From Heterocephalus glaber (lineage: Eukaryota; Chordata; Mammalia; Rodentia; Bathyergidae), in assembly GCF_000247695.1 (NCBI RefSeq), contig NW_004624805.1, positions 3,693,096 to 3,757,095 of the forward strand: a stretch of 64,000 nucleotides of DNA, in the 5' to 3' direction. The position numbers and the translations under genes are program-made. Positions 23,824 through 35,888 of the stretch are shown one piece after another. The notes beneath the pieces were generated by a model. The model did not search any database. It was not told where the DNA came from and saw only the letters and a program-made list of their open reading frames with translations. Position 1 is the stretch's first letter; each line of letters begins with the position of its first letter.

Positions 23824-23910
23824 GGGTCCAGGGATTTAGCTCAGTGGTTTCTCTGCCTGCTGTGCATGCGCAAGGACCCGAGTTCAATCCCCGGTACCAA
23901 AAAAACAAAA
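23824..23910 (+). mobile_element. tRNA-derived SINE with 15-bp TSD
   Basis: It begins GGGTCCAGGGATTTAGCTCA and ends with B box GAGTTCAATCCCCGGTACC plus an A-rich tail. It is flanked by a perfect 15-bp duplication AAGATTATCACTTTT (23809-23823 and 23911-23925), and the L1 sequence reads continuously once it is removed. It is a clean, relatively recent insertion. Confidence 0.95.
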
Positions 23911-24459
23911 AAGATTATCACTTTTATTTCATTCTGTCAAAATGTTGCATCACATTGATTAATTTGCATATATTGAACCAATCTTGTTTCCCAAGGATAA
24001 ATCCCCCATGGTCATGGTGTATAATTTTTTTGATATGCAGGTGAATTATTTTGTTAGCTATTTGGTTTGCTAGCATCGAGGACTTACATCTATGTTTATT
24101 AAAGATTTTGACCAGTCCTTTCTTGTGGTGTCTTTTTCTTTTTTTTATTAGTAAATGTTTGCAGCACATGAATTTTACAATCATCTTGGGAATTCGGTAC
24201 ATACACATAATACAGTTTGTGAGGTTTCCAAACTCACAAGATTTGATCCTCCTTCAAATGTTTGACAGAATTCATCAGTGAAGACATTTTTAGGACCTGG
24301 GTTTTTCTCTGTTGGGAGGTTTTTGATTACTGATTCAACGTCCTTACTTGTTATTGACTACTCAGGCTTTCTATTTCTTCTTGATTAAGTCTTGGCAGGT
24401 TGTATTTTTCTCAGAACTCAGCCACTTCTTCTAAGTTATCTAATTTTTTGGTTCCTAAT

Positions 24460-24850
24460 TACTCAAAAAACCCTTATTAAATGTAATTAAACTTGGTCTA
24501 AACCTACCTCCATACATATTTTAAGTTTAACCTAACAGTTTCTCCCTACATACCATGCCTAAACTGAACCACAGCCTAAACTGATTTGTAGGTACATTTT
24601 TGTAACAAAGACCCAAGTCTTAGCCAATCATAGCGACCAAACTTCCAGCCAATCAGATGCCAAAAGTTGCCAAAACATTCAAGCAAATGCTAACTGCAGC
24701 CAATCAGGGTGCTTCTTTAGGTCATATCCTTTTTTCTTGCTAAAAAAAATAGCCCTGCACATGTGGTGTGGTGGAACATTCTAAACCATTTTCAGTCTGG
24801 ACTGGTAGTTGACTTATAAGTTGGTTCTTTTATCAAACTCTAGAAGGCTA
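24460..24850. mobile_element. LTR-like insertion in L1
   Basis: This ~390-bp block interrupts the L1 ORF2 alignment, which stops near TTATCTAATTTTTTGG and resumes near 24850-24960. It contains three AGCCAATCA motifs (CCAAT-box type) at roughly 24620, 24649 and 24700, followed by promoter-proximal-looking sequence. CCAAT clusters are common in ERV1-type LTR U3 regions. Ends and family are unresolved. Confidence 0.45.
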
Positions 24851-25407
24851 ATTTGTGAAGATTTTTCCTTTTAGCTCTATTATGGTCCTTTTTATTTTTG
24901 AAGCATCCTGAGTAATGTCTACTCTTTAATTTTTTATTTAGTCTAGGTTAAAATGCCAATTTTATTTATTTCAAAAAACCTAACTCTTAGTTTTATTGAT
25001 TTAAAAATGATTTTTTACTTATTTATTTAATTTATTTCTGCTGTAGCTTATTATTTCTCTCCTTCTGCTAATTTGGTCATTTGTTCTTTTTTCTAACTTT
25101 CTGGGATTTTTTTGCAATCTTTTTTTTTATTTAATGAAAGCAAGAATTTTTTTCTTTAAACTTTCCTCTTACTACCTTTCTTGCAGCATCCCAAAGTTTT
25201 GGTATGCTGTATGTTTATTTGTGTTTGTTTTGAAATGTTTTAAAAATTCACTTTTTAGTTCCTCTTTGAACCAATGGTTATCAAGAATATGTCATTTAGC
25301 TTCCAAGTGTTTGTGAAATTTTCTGTTTTCTTACTTTTACTCATTCCTAATTCAAAAGATACTAAAAGATACTTGAAATAGTTTTGATCTTAAATGTACT
25401 AAGACTT

Positions 25408-25706
25408 TTTTATTTTTTATTTTTTGTTTTTTTGAAACAGGATCTCAGGGCTGGGGATTTAGCTCAGTGGTTCTGCCACCAGCCTTGCAAGCACAAGGAC
25501 CCGAGTTTGATCCCCAGTACCAAAAAAAAAGAGAGGGAGCTGGTTAAAATGTTGGCCCCCTCAACATTGAAACAGGATCTCACTATGTACTTCAGGCAGG
25601 CCTTGAACTCACTATATAGCCCAGGTTAGCCTTGAACTCACAGTGATCCTCCTGCCTCAGCCTCCCAAGTTCTGAGATTATAGGCATGCACTACCATGCC
25701 CCATTT
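25408..25706 (-). mobile_element. B1-type (7SL-derived) SINE with rodent internal duplication
   Basis: Read on the minus strand it starts at the GGGGCATGGTAGTGCATGCC head and contains two adjacent ~29-nt units beginning GTGAGTTCAAGGC, the internal duplication specific to rodent B1. Its A tail faces the left. It is flanked by CTAAGACTT at 25399-25407 and 25707-25715. A tRNA-derived SINE is inserted within it at 25448. Confidence 0.9.
25448..25566 (+). mobile_element. tRNA-derived SINE with 36-nt extra 3' segment
   Basis: The SINE (GGGCTGGGGATTTAGCTCAG ... GATCCCCAGTACC, A9) occupies 25448-25530. A further 36 nt, ending CCCCCTCAACA, lies before the right copy of a perfect 16-bp duplication TTGAAACAGGATCTCA (25432-25447 and 25567-25582). 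The extra segment is inside the duplication, so it was probably inserted together with the SINE as read-through of its source locus. Confidence 0.9.
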
Positions 25707-25864
25707 CTAAGACTTGTTTTATGGTCTACCATATAGTCTATCTTGGAGAATGTCCCATATATAATTGAGAAGACTATGTATTCTTCTGCTATTGAGTAGA
25801 AGGTCATAAATATGTATATTAGGTCCATTTAGTTTATATTGTTGTTCAAGTCAGCTATTTCTTT

Positions 25865-25962
25865 TTTTCTTTTTCTTTTTTTTTTTTTGATACCGGGGAT
25901 CGAACTCAGAACCTTGCACTTGCAAGGCAGGCAGCAGAACCATTGAGCTAAATCCCTGGCCC
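25865..25962 (-). mobile_element. tRNA-derived SINE, antisense, 17-bp TSD
   Basis: It reads poly(T), then GATACCGGGGATCGAACTC and ends GCTAAATCCCTGGCCC: the reverse complement of the same SINE family. The perfect 17-bp duplication AAGTCAGCTATTTCTTT lies at 25848-25864 and 25963-25979. Confidence 0.95.
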
Positions 25963-26308
25963 AAGTCAGCTATTTCTTTATTGATTTTCTGTATGGATAT
26001 TTTATCCACTATTAAATGTGGAATGTTGATGTTTCCCACTATTACTGTATTGCTATCAATTTCTCCTTGGAGATCTGTCAATATTTGCTTTATACATTAA
26101 GGTGCTTTGATGTTGGGTGCATATATTTAAATTGTTATATCTCTTGAGCTCTTTAAACATTATACAATGACATTCTTGTCTCTAGAGACATTTTTATTTA
26201 AAGTCTTTTTATGGAATGAGTATAATTACCCCTGATTTTTCTTTTCTTTTTTTATTATAATTTGCATGAAATATCTTTTCCCATTCTTTTACTTTCAGTC
26301 TATGTGTG

Positions 26309-26678
26309 TGTTATGGTTTAGATATAAAATGTCCCTCCACAGTCTCATGTGTTCAGAGGTGGGGCTTTTGGAAGGTGACTGGATCACAGGGCACTATATG
26401 TATCAGTGGATTAATCCACTGATGAGTTCATAGCTGAATGCGCTATTAGGCTATTAGGATGTGGGGCTGTATTGAAGGAGATGGATCAATGAAGCCATGC
26501 CATTAAAAGATATATCTTTCAGTCCAGCTCTTTCTTGCTCTTTGGCTCTTGGATGTCATGCATTGAAGCCCATTCCACAATGCACTGAATCCTTTGAAAC
26601 TATGAACCAAAATTAAGCTTCTCCTTAAATTATGGGTGTAAATACTTGTCCCAGCAACATGAAAGTATGGCTAATACA
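26309..26678 (+). mobile_element. Solo LTR, MaLR-type, inside L1
   Basis: It starts TGTTATGGTTTAGATATAAA and ends GGCTAATACA, with GAACCAAAATTAAGCTTCTC near the 3' end. A short GTG(TG) direct repeat flanks it. The L1 sequence continues on both sides (TTTCAGTCTATGTG / GTGTTCTTGCATC). Confidence 0.85.
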
Positions 26679-28500
26679 GTGTGTTCTTGCATCTAAACTT
26701 AGTCTCTTGTAAAGAGAAAATCACTGGATCTTATTTTCTTAGTCCATTAAGCCACACTACACCTTTGAATAGGGTGTTTATTCAACATATATTTCAAGTC
26801 TCTCATAGGTGAGGATTTACTTCTCTCATTTTTTTATTATTGTAGTTGTCTATTTTGCTGTTATTTTGTTTTATTTCCCTCTTTCTTTATTGGTGTCTTC
26901 CTTTTTATTTGATTAAATAATATGCTTTGATCCTTTTCTTTTTCATTTTCAGTCCTATCAGTGTCATTTTTGTTGTTGTTGTACTATGAAGATTGCATAA
27001 AATGTAGTTATAATAATCTAAGTTCATAATTTGACTTCAGTTTCCTACAAAACTATATGTACTCTCCTCCTACAGTTCATTTACTTATAGTCAGAATTTA
27101 CTTCCTATTTCACTGAGTAGGCATTAATAAACTTTTGTGATTATACTCATTCTTAGTATTTTTGTCTTTTAACTATCATACTACAATTAAAATTTGTGTA
27201 CACCATTACAATATTGTTATTCTGTATTTTACTATGTATTTATCTTTATCTGTGAAATCTATTTTTTGTGTGCTTTCATGCAGTTGTTTAATATATTTTC
27301 ATTTCAATTTGAAAAATTCCCTAAAGGATTTCTTATAAGGCAGTTCCAGTGGTGATAAGCTTCCTCAGTTTTTGCTTGTCTGGGGAAGAATTTATCTTTC
27401 ATTTATAAAGGATAATCTTGCCAGATAGAATTCCTTCTGGCAGATATTTTTTTTTCTTTCAGAATTTATTATCCACTCTTTCCCTGTCTGCAAGGTTTCT
27501 GCTGAGAAATCTGTTCATAGAGTTAGACAGATTCCTTTATACAGGACAACTCACTTTTTTTTGTTTTACTACTTTCACAATTGTCTTTCTTCTTGACTCC
27601 TGACAATATGGTTAAAATGTGTCATGGTGTATTTGTTCCTCTTTTGGGTGATCCTGTTAGGGAATTTCTGAGCTTTGTGATTCTAAAAGTCAAGGTGTCT
27701 CCCAAGATTTGGGAAGTTTTCAGTCATTATTTATTTAAATATTTATTTTATGCCCCTTTATTTCTCTTGCTTATAAAAATTGCATGAATATATTGGTTCT
27801 CTTGATGGTGTCTACTAAACTAGATAGATTTGTTTGCTTTTTTTCATTCTTTTTCTTCTCTGAATAATTTCAAAGCATCTGTTTCAAGCTCATCATTCTT
27901 TATTCTCCTTGATTGAGTCAGCTGATGAAACTTTCTATTGTATTTTTCATTTTGATCACTGTATTCTTCAGAATTTCTTGCAGAATTTCTGTTTGGTTCT
28001 TTTTATGATTTCTTTAAATTGAACTTTTCATTTCACTCATGTATTGTTTTTCTGATTCAGTTTGGTTGTTTATCTGTGCACTCTTATTCTCTGAGATTCG
28101 TTAAAGCAATTATTTTAAAAATTATTTTTCTAGCAATTCATGGTTATCTATTTTTTTGTGGTCAGTTACTGGGAGTTTTGGTTGTGTCAAGTTTCTCTGG
28201 TTTTTCATGCTCCTTACAGCATTCTGTTATTTTCTGTGCATTTAAAAAAGCAATCAACTTTTCCATATCTTGTAAACTGATTGAGGTAGGGAAAGAGATC
28301 CTCTATGAGTGGACACCAGGACACCAGCTGGGTGAGTTATGCACTAGCTTCAGATTGGGATCCATGTTTGGGACTGCTGGCTTCATGACTGCACTCAAGC
28401 TGGGTCTGCTGCACATGTGGGCACACAAGAATCTGGGTCAAGAGGGTGAAGCTCTTATTTTGAGACTTATACCCTTTTAAAAAGGTCTCCAGAAACTCTT

Positions 28501-29869
28501 AAATTTTTTCATTGTCTGAGCATACAATAAGCCCACATTCTGCAAATTGGAAGAGGGACCTCACCAGAATCCAACATACTAAGTCCAACTTCCAGACTCC
28601 AGAACTATGAGAAACAGATTTCTCTTGTTGTAGTAGCCTGAACTAAGATAGGCTAACTAACATTCACAATTTTCAGGGATTATGACTTAGATATCTTTGG
28701 GGGACACTTAACCTACTGCAGAAGGCTACTAAATAAAACAAAGTGGAAATAAATCAAATGGAAAGTGGGGTCAAGAAGAAGAGGGTATGAAAATAGGAGA
28801 CGCTGGTGGCTGGTTAAATGTAGATGGGAGTAGGGAGGAGTGAAGGCTATTGAGAGGCTTCATGGTTGTAGGTAGTGATCCCAAGATGCCCAGAGAAGCA
28901 CACAACAGAGTAAGAGTTTGCATGAAGATGACTTGATGGTGACAAAAACTGATACACCCAGACAGAAGCAGATCAAGATTTTGTAAGTACTGAAGCTTAG
29001 ACAATTCTGAGGCCTTCTTTACAAAAAATAATGCAAAATTACACATAAAATTTAGCATGAATGTGAAATTTTTAACAATGAAAGCAGAAGTCCAAATAAA
29101 TTACAAATTATAAAAACCTGATAAATATCACAGGCATTATATGATCCAGAAAGTAACATACACCCATGGTATGGATGAGGGTCAAACCTTGGTTCTCAGG
29201 GGGGTGGTGTTGGAAGGGATTGTGAGACTTCAGTCCTTCTGCCTCTGTCTTACCCCCACTCATCTTAGAGGGTACATCCCAAATCCCTCAAAGACCTCCC
29301 CATGACCCTGCCGCTTAGAGTTTCCACCAGCTTCAGGTAGCACCAGGCTGGAGACAGAGAGCCAAACACATAGCCGTGGGGGGACACAAAAGACCCAAAC
29401 CCTAACAGATCCACTCGTATCTCCTTCACATCACATGCTGGTGAGCTGCTACACTGCGTGGTGGCAGTACCCATGAAGCATCCCATACTGCAGTGACTAT
29501 TGGTTATTTAGCTATGCTTGAAAGTCCAGTCTGTCTCTCTCCAAGTCCCTAAATTAAAATTAAATGTATCTTAACACATCTTATTAAAATATCTTGCTTT
29601 TGAAAAAAATAGGATTATATGTGACTGTAGTAACTCTTCCTAGAACCTTGAAAAGAGTCAGGTAAGTGAGTGCTCCTGAAGCACAGGTACTTTAACTTCA
29701 TGGTCAGTTTACCCCTGTATCTAGGAGTTACCCAGCTGTGAACCCTGTAATGACTGATGAGGAGAGGGAGCTCAGGGAGACCTACTCAGGGCCAATAAGG
29801 TCACTCTGCTCAGCATCCTATTGGTTGGCAAGAGCCTTTTTCTAAACTTTCAATTCAATCTGTGTTTTT
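28501..29869. other. Unassigned sequence
   Basis: No repeat was recognised with confidence. A short exon-like 18-nt segment before a GTAAGT donor (29661, plus strand) is too small to call. Confidence 0.4.
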
Positions 29870-30535
29870 TAAATCTTATGGGAGACAAGTTGCTAGTTTT
29901 GCAAAAAGCTAAACATTGAATTATTATGTGATCCAGAAACTACACTGCTGAGTACATACCCAAAGGAACTGAAAGCAGGGTCTTGAACAGACGTGTGCAG
30001 ATCAGTGTTCATAGCAGCATTATTTACAATTGCCAAAAGAGAAAAAACAATCCATTACTAAGAAACATAGGGAGCCCATTATTCACCATGTGTCCATCAG
30101 CAGATGAATGGGTAAAGCAAATGTGGTACATGCATAGAAAGGAATATTACTCAGCCATAAAAAGGAATGGAGTTCTGATACATGATACAACATGGGCAAA
30201 CATGGAGAAGAAATAATGCTACATAAAAGAAACCAAATACAAGATAACAAATGTTTTATGATTCTATCTACATGAAATATCTGGAATAGGAAATTCATAG
30301 AGGTAGAGGGTAGATTAGAGATTACAAGGGACCAAGGAGGAGAAGTAGTAATGGGGGATTACTGTCTAATGGTATTCAAGTTTCTGTTTGGGATGATGGA
30401 AAGATTTTGAAAATAGATCGTGGTAATGTTTGCAAAAAATCAGGAATGTAAGTAATATCACTGAACTCTACACTTAGAAATTGTTAAAACTGTAAATTTT
30501 TGCTATGGATATTTTACCACAATAAAATAAGAGCA
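29870..30535 (+). mobile_element. L1 ORF2 end and 3' UTR (L1M-type)
   Basis: The plus-strand frame 29983-30216 carries the ORF2 C-terminal pattern (FTMCPSADEWVKQMWYMHRK, then EYYSAIKRNGVL). It is followed by the typical 3' UTR ending TTTTACCACAATAAAATAAG. It is a 5'-truncated copy in the opposite orientation to the large L1 upstream. Confidence 0.88.
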
Positions 30536-33242
30536 AGACAAGATTGAGCATTTGAAATTAACTTGTCTTTAAGTTATTCGTGCATAAAAATATCTTCCTG
30601 GATTTCTCATGTGAAAATATTCTAAAATGATCTCAGGAATAAGAATTTTATAGTGCTTACTTCACACACATTTTATATATATTTATATTTAATTATTTAT
30701 CCAATAAAAACTGATGTCAACTTGGCATCCATTCAGCAATCCTCCCTCCACTTGTCAATAATCAACGATGGATGAATTAAACAGCAGCAAATACACAGTG
30801 TGCAGGGCCAGTGTGGTTTACCACTGTTGTCTTCTAAGAAAAAAACAAAACAGACTTAGTGGTGATTGGTGTGGATTCATTTCTTTCTGAGACCAAGAGC
30901 CCTGGGCTGTTCCCTGTCTCCTCGTCTGTCTGTCTAGACACTGCCAGCCAGCTGGAGGGGAGCAGGCTCACCTCACCCTCGTATCCAGCTCCAGGCAAGT
31001 GCACAGAAGATTCAGGCAGAGAATAAGAGCATTGGTGAAGGAGTCAGTGAGTGGATGGGAAATAATCGTGCTACCTCAACACAACAACTGATTCCCTTTT
31101 CTAAATGTATCTGCTATCTCTGATTCCCTTTCTTTTCCCTTCCCATGTTCCAGTTACCTTCTTAATTTCCTTAGCTGGGATTTGCTCAAAGCCTGCATTA
31201 GGTAGTGTAAGTAATGCTTGAAACAAACTCCAGAGTGGCTTGCACAATAAAATTTGCATTTTTCATTCATGTAAAATCCAATGTGACTGCTCTTAGGAGG
31301 CAGGTGGCTTTCTGTGTTGTTACTCGGGCATCTGAGCCTCTTTCATTTTGTGGCTAAACCATTTCCTAGGGTTTGGGGCTTCTTTCCTGGATTCTCTGGA
31401 TATAGCCATTAGAGGCATGAGATTGTGAGAAAGCATGGGGTTGTTTTCAGGCAGGATGTGATGCACATCTCTTGTGCCTGCATGCCACTAGCCAGAACAT
31501 GGTCAATGGCCTCAACTATCTGCAAAGGATTCTGGGATTCATAAGTGGTTTGAATGAGCACACGACAGTGTTTTGTTTTGTTTTGTTTGCCACAGAGACT
31601 GTTATAGCCACCTCACTGAATGTCTTTTCCCATTTCTTGCATCCTTACTCCAGCATCATGAGACAAGGACAGATTTACCTTCCTGGGGGAGGAAATGGAA
31701 ACACAGAAACCTTGAATCCAGAACTCAATCCTGGATGAGAAGCCTGGCCCCTCGGCTTTGCTGCTGGATGCATGGGATACCTTCCCTCTGGACCTGCTGT
31801 GAGCTCCAGGGCAGCGGAGGACAGCCTCTTCCCAGAGGGGGACCATCTGGGGTCCATATGCTGCAGGCTTCCATGAGGGCTCCGAGAGCAATGGCAGGTA
31901 TCAGGCTTAATCCCTAGAATCCTGCGAGGTCTGCTTTTTGTCTCTGAGAGATCCTCTCTTCCCCTTTGCCTTCTCAGAGGCCTGGGGCTGGGCAGACACA
32001 GCCTTCCTTGACAGCTGATGAGGAATTCTCAGTGGAGGACAGTTGATTTTGGAACATTTTCTGCTGTCAGTCCAGCAAAGCCCAAGCTTCCTGACCTACG
32101 GGCATATGACAAACCCATCAGCATTTTGTAGTTAGTCATTCGAGGGGCTGAATTCTAAAAACTCTGTCTAAAGTTAAGTTGAGGTGGTGCACAGAAAAAG
32201 TGGTATTTAATTGACCCATTATCCCACTTCCTGCCCTCTTTCTTGTAACTGTCCCAGGACCTAGCAATGCTTTTGCCAGGATATCCAGGACACATTCAGC
32301 AAGAAATGCCTCTTGCCTTTCTGTGGATGGCTCTCTGCCCATTCCTTTGTCTTGGCATTTTATTTCTCATGGAAGTGATCCTGGACAGGAAGTTCACCTC
32401 TACCATGTGGTCACTCAATTCGTAACATGAAGAACAATATTAATGTTGGTTAGACTCATCAGTGGTCCATCTGTAGTGGGTTGTTATGGGAAACTAAAGT
32501 ATGCTATGTGCAATTTTAATCTTCTGAGCTTGGGACCAAGAATGTGCATACCTCTAACCTTTCTTCCTCAAGTGTCTCTCAGGCAGAGTCCTGATTTGGA
32601 TGGGTTGTGTGTTGACCCTAGGAGGGCTCTTGATGTTATTCATCTATCTATTATTAAAGATGCCTTAAAAATATCCTAGTAAATATTTATCGTAGTAACA
32701 GCATATGAAAGCAGTGAGGCTAAAAATGCACTTGCTTTAAGATTAGGGAGTACAGCTGTCAAGCATTTGGTGAGAGGGAGAAGATCTGTGTTCTAGTTTT
32801 CTATTTCACTATTTCTGAACGTGTTTTCACTCATGCTTATTTCATCTGTACCACAGTGCAAAAGAAAGGGAGGTGCTCGGGGGGTTCTTTCGGATGCAAG
32901 AAATAGCGTGTGACTGACAGTGGAGCTTCCGCCTCCCACGGCCAGAGGTCCTAGGGCTAGGATGGTGCCAATGTTCGTTAATTCTGTGGCAATCTTTCCT
33001 TTTGAATCATCAGGAATGCCCCTCATGGCTACAAGGTGGCTGCTGAAACCCTAGACACTACATGGTCACACAACTAAGGCCAGAGGCTGCAATACCTTTC
33101 CTCTGTATATCAGAAAAAAGACCTTTTTTAGAACCACAAGCCAACTCCCACTTGCATTCCATTGGCCTCAAGAAGGTCAATTCTTATCCTTAATAAAATC
33201 ACTGGGAAAGGGGAATAAAATTATGACGATTGGTTTAAACTA
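30536..33242. other. Mostly unassigned sequence
   Basis: A stretch at about 31210-31560 resembles an old antisense LTR (TGTTACTCGGGCATCTGAGCC, CACTAGCCAGAACATGGTCA), at low confidence. The rest, including frames at 31472-31917 and 32136-32679, shows no splice context or motif. Confidence 0.35.
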
Positions 33243-33395
33243 GTGGCTCTCAAACTTGTGCAAAATCAGAATCTCTGGTAAAATATAGAATGCTGTGCTC
33301 CAGAGTAGATTGGGGTGGTGCCTGATCATTTGCATGTGTGATAAGTTGCCAAGTGGCTCTGCTGGGGGTCACACACTGAGAACTACCAGTTTAGA
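33243..33395. mobile_element. MER5-type hAT MITE
   Basis: TAGTGGCTCTCAAACTTGTG on the left and CTGAGAACTACCAG on the right form imperfect inverted ends. The interior ATCAGAATCTCTGGTAAAAT matches the MER5A core. It is an old non-autonomous copy. Confidence 0.75.
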
Positions 33396-33829
33396 TCAAT
33401 TTCAGTTCATTTTCTGGGGCTGGGCAAAAGTCACCTTCCTGAACTCGCAGTCAAGACTTGGGAACCTGGGGGGAAAACATTAGAACAAAACTGATAGAAA
33501 AACACTTGTTAGTTAGGTGCCCAGCTTCATCCACGGTAGTTTTTCATGTATTTTTCCTTCCATTTTCTGAGAACATACCCAGACACTTTTGATCTTTAAA
33601 GACTATTGCAGACTATGTAATTTTACTGAAATTTTTTATTAATTTGATTCCTACAGCAAGTCTCTTTCCTTTGAGACTAACCTAAATCCGAAATTCATCA
33701 GTATGTACTCCTTAAATGATGTAGAGCTCACATTATTTCAATGTCGATTACCTTTTGACCTTCTCTGTAAAACATTAGCAGTCTTCGTGTTTGTGCAGGC
33801 AGCAGCTTTATTAGACCCATCCTGAGTTC

Positions 33830-33950
33830 CTCATAATACACCTCAGTTCTTACCAACCTCAGTGCTTTTGTGTCATCAGCAAATTCTCCTACACCTCCAT
33901 TCACTTCATCCTCCAGGTCATTAACAAATGCACTGAGCTAAATCACTGGA
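33830..33950 (-). mobile_element. CR1/L3-like LINE fragment
   Basis: GTGTCATCAGCAAATTCTCC, then TTCATCCTCCAGGTCATTAA and ACAAATGCACTGAGC, follow the reverse complement of the L3/CR1 reverse-transcriptase domain ('not allowing for ... MDDLNN ... DDT' region). It is very old. Confidence 0.65.
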
Positions 33951-34336
33951 TTGCTAGCTTGAACTTCAGGTGTTAGCACCATCTGAAACAGCTGTGCCAA
34001 GGTTGGCAGCAGCCTTAGATCAGGGAGTCAGTTTCTTAGGTGAAAAAAAACCCTATATAATCTTTATTCAATTCTATTCTTTTCTGTGTAGAATTTGTGG
34101 TAGGATTCTGATTTATCATTTTTGTTTGTATGATTATATACACTGTGGTTTATTTTTGTTTTGTCTTGGGATTTTGGTTTCTTTGTTTTCCATTTTTATT
34201 TTTTGGAGTTGCATGCATCTTTGCCTAACCAAAGGCCACAAAATTTCACATTTAGATCTCTGGTTCATTTAGATTTAATTTTTATATGTAATACAAGGAT
34301 TGAGCCAGGGTTAATTCTTTTGTATATGGATATTGC

Positions 34337-35140
34337 ATTAGTCACCTTTGCTTGTTGTGACAAATACCTGAAATAGTGTCTTAGTTATTTCCTTATTTCT
34401 GGCACAAAATATTTGACATCCACAAGTTAAAGGAGGAAAGGTTTATTTCAGTTCACAATTTGTAGAGGCTTCAGTCCATAATTGACTGGCTCTAAAGCAA
34501 GGAAGCATGGAGGAAGAAAAACAGTCCATGGTACTCAGGCAGGAAGCAATGAGCAGCAATCCTTCCTTTCCCTTTATATTCCATCCAGGCTACAAGCCTA
34601 TTGATTGGTGCCACCCACACCCAGTGTAGAGCTTCTATCTTCTGTGAATCTATTCACCCACACCCAGAACTATGCTAATCCATTTAGTGAACTGATGCAG
34701 TTATCAGACCCTTAATCCAGTATCACATACCCATGATCCAGCCCCACCTATGAGTGCATGAGGCTTGTGGGGCACATCTAGATACAAGTCCTAACAGATA
34801 AGCAACTTAAAAAGAGGAAAAATATATTTTCACTCAGTCTCAGAGGTTTCAGTCCATAGTTCTTTGAGTCTATCATTTTGGGGCCTGTGAAGAACCAAAA
34901 CATCATGGTGGGGAGCTGTGGTAGAGCAAAGCTGCTCATCTCAGGGTGATGCGGGAAGCAGAAAGTCAGAGAAGGGGCAGGGGCTGTGTTCCCAACTTAC
35001 CCTCCAGGCATACCCTATGACCTTGCCTCCTTCCTGGGTCTCATCTCCTCAAGTTTTCTCCATCTGCCAAGAGAGCCACAGGCTAGCTACCAAGCCTTTA
35101 GTATATGAGACTTTGCGGGCTCTTTAAGACCCAAGTCTTA
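34337..35140 (-). mobile_element. MaLR-type LTR interrupted by another MaLR-type LTR
   Basis: The outer copy starts GCATTAGTCACCTTTGC, reaches AATACCTGAAATA, and resumes at 34797 with GCAACTTAAAAAGAGGAAAA, so its consensus reads across the insertion. It is the older of the two and itself sits in the L1. Confidence 0.8.
34377..34796 (-). mobile_element. Inner MaLR-type solo LTR
   Basis: The 420-bp LTR in antisense begins TGTCTTAGTTATTTCC, contains AAGTTAAAGGAGGAAAGGTTTA and ends AAGTCCTAACA. It is inserted in the related LTR above. An exact 5-bp target duplication is not evident (AATAG / GATAA). Confidence 0.85.
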
Positions 35141-35888
35141 ATACATAGCCAATTGTTCCATCTCCATTAATTACAACATTGTACTTTCTTCCCTGAATTA
35201 TCTTTACATTTGCATCAAAGATCAATTGAGCATATCTGTGTAGGCCTATTTCTGGAGTCTGTTTTTTTTTTATTGATTTTGCTGTCTCTCTTGACACCAG
35301 TATTATGCTGATTTTAATTACTCTCTTCTTAATTACTATTTGGTTACATTAATGTGTTTATTTTTCTTGATGCCATAGTCTCTAAATTACTATAGCTCTG
35401 TAAACATTAAAGACAATATAAAATATTGGTTCCTATTTTTCAAGTTGGTTTTTTTAGCACTCTTACATTTCTATATGAATTTTAGCATCAACTTGTCAAT
35501 TTCCACCAAAAAATTTACTCAACACAGATTTTGATTGGGAATGCATTGTTTCTTCAGATGAATCTGAGAGAAACTTGACAGCTAGACTGGGTCATTTGAC
35601 CCATTATTCTGGTAAATATCTCCATTTCTTTAGATCTTTCATTTCTTCACTAGTGTTTTGTAGTTTTAAGTGTACAGATTTGCACATATTGCCAAATTTA
35701 TCTCCAAGGTTTCAAATTTTTATGCTATTGTAAATGGAATTTTAAAAATTTCAATAGCCTATTATTCAATGGTAGTATATAGAAATAACTGATTTTTGCA
35801 TATTGGTCTGTATCCTAAAAATCTTTTTAAAGCCACTTACTAGAGCTGAGGCATTTTTTGTAGATTCAGTAAGATGTCTTACATAGAA

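Larger units (their letters stand above)
22190..28500 (-). mobile_element. Nearly full-length L1 (L1MA-like), antisense, multiply interrupted
   Basis: Reading left to right, the antisense order is complete: 3' UTR (22380-22960, e.g. CAGTCAAGCTAATTTACATG), ORF2 reverse transcriptase (22990-26300), ORF1 region, and 5' UTR (27850-28490, with GCAATCAACTTTTCCATATC). The only appreciable minus-strand frame is 22984-23286, which includes a SFFTETENTILQFIWSHK segment typical of ORF2. All long frames are broken by stops and insertions, so it cannot encode active proteins. Later insertions: SINE 23824, LTR-like 24460, B1 25408 with a SINE inside it, SINE 25865, LTR 26309. A 6-kb old L1 retaining its 5' UTR is less common than truncated copies. 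Confidence 0.9.

Noticed and set aside
23824..25962. tRNA genes, because of A and B box matches
   Set aside because: The flanking target duplications, A tails and lack of a full cloverleaf show they are SINEs.
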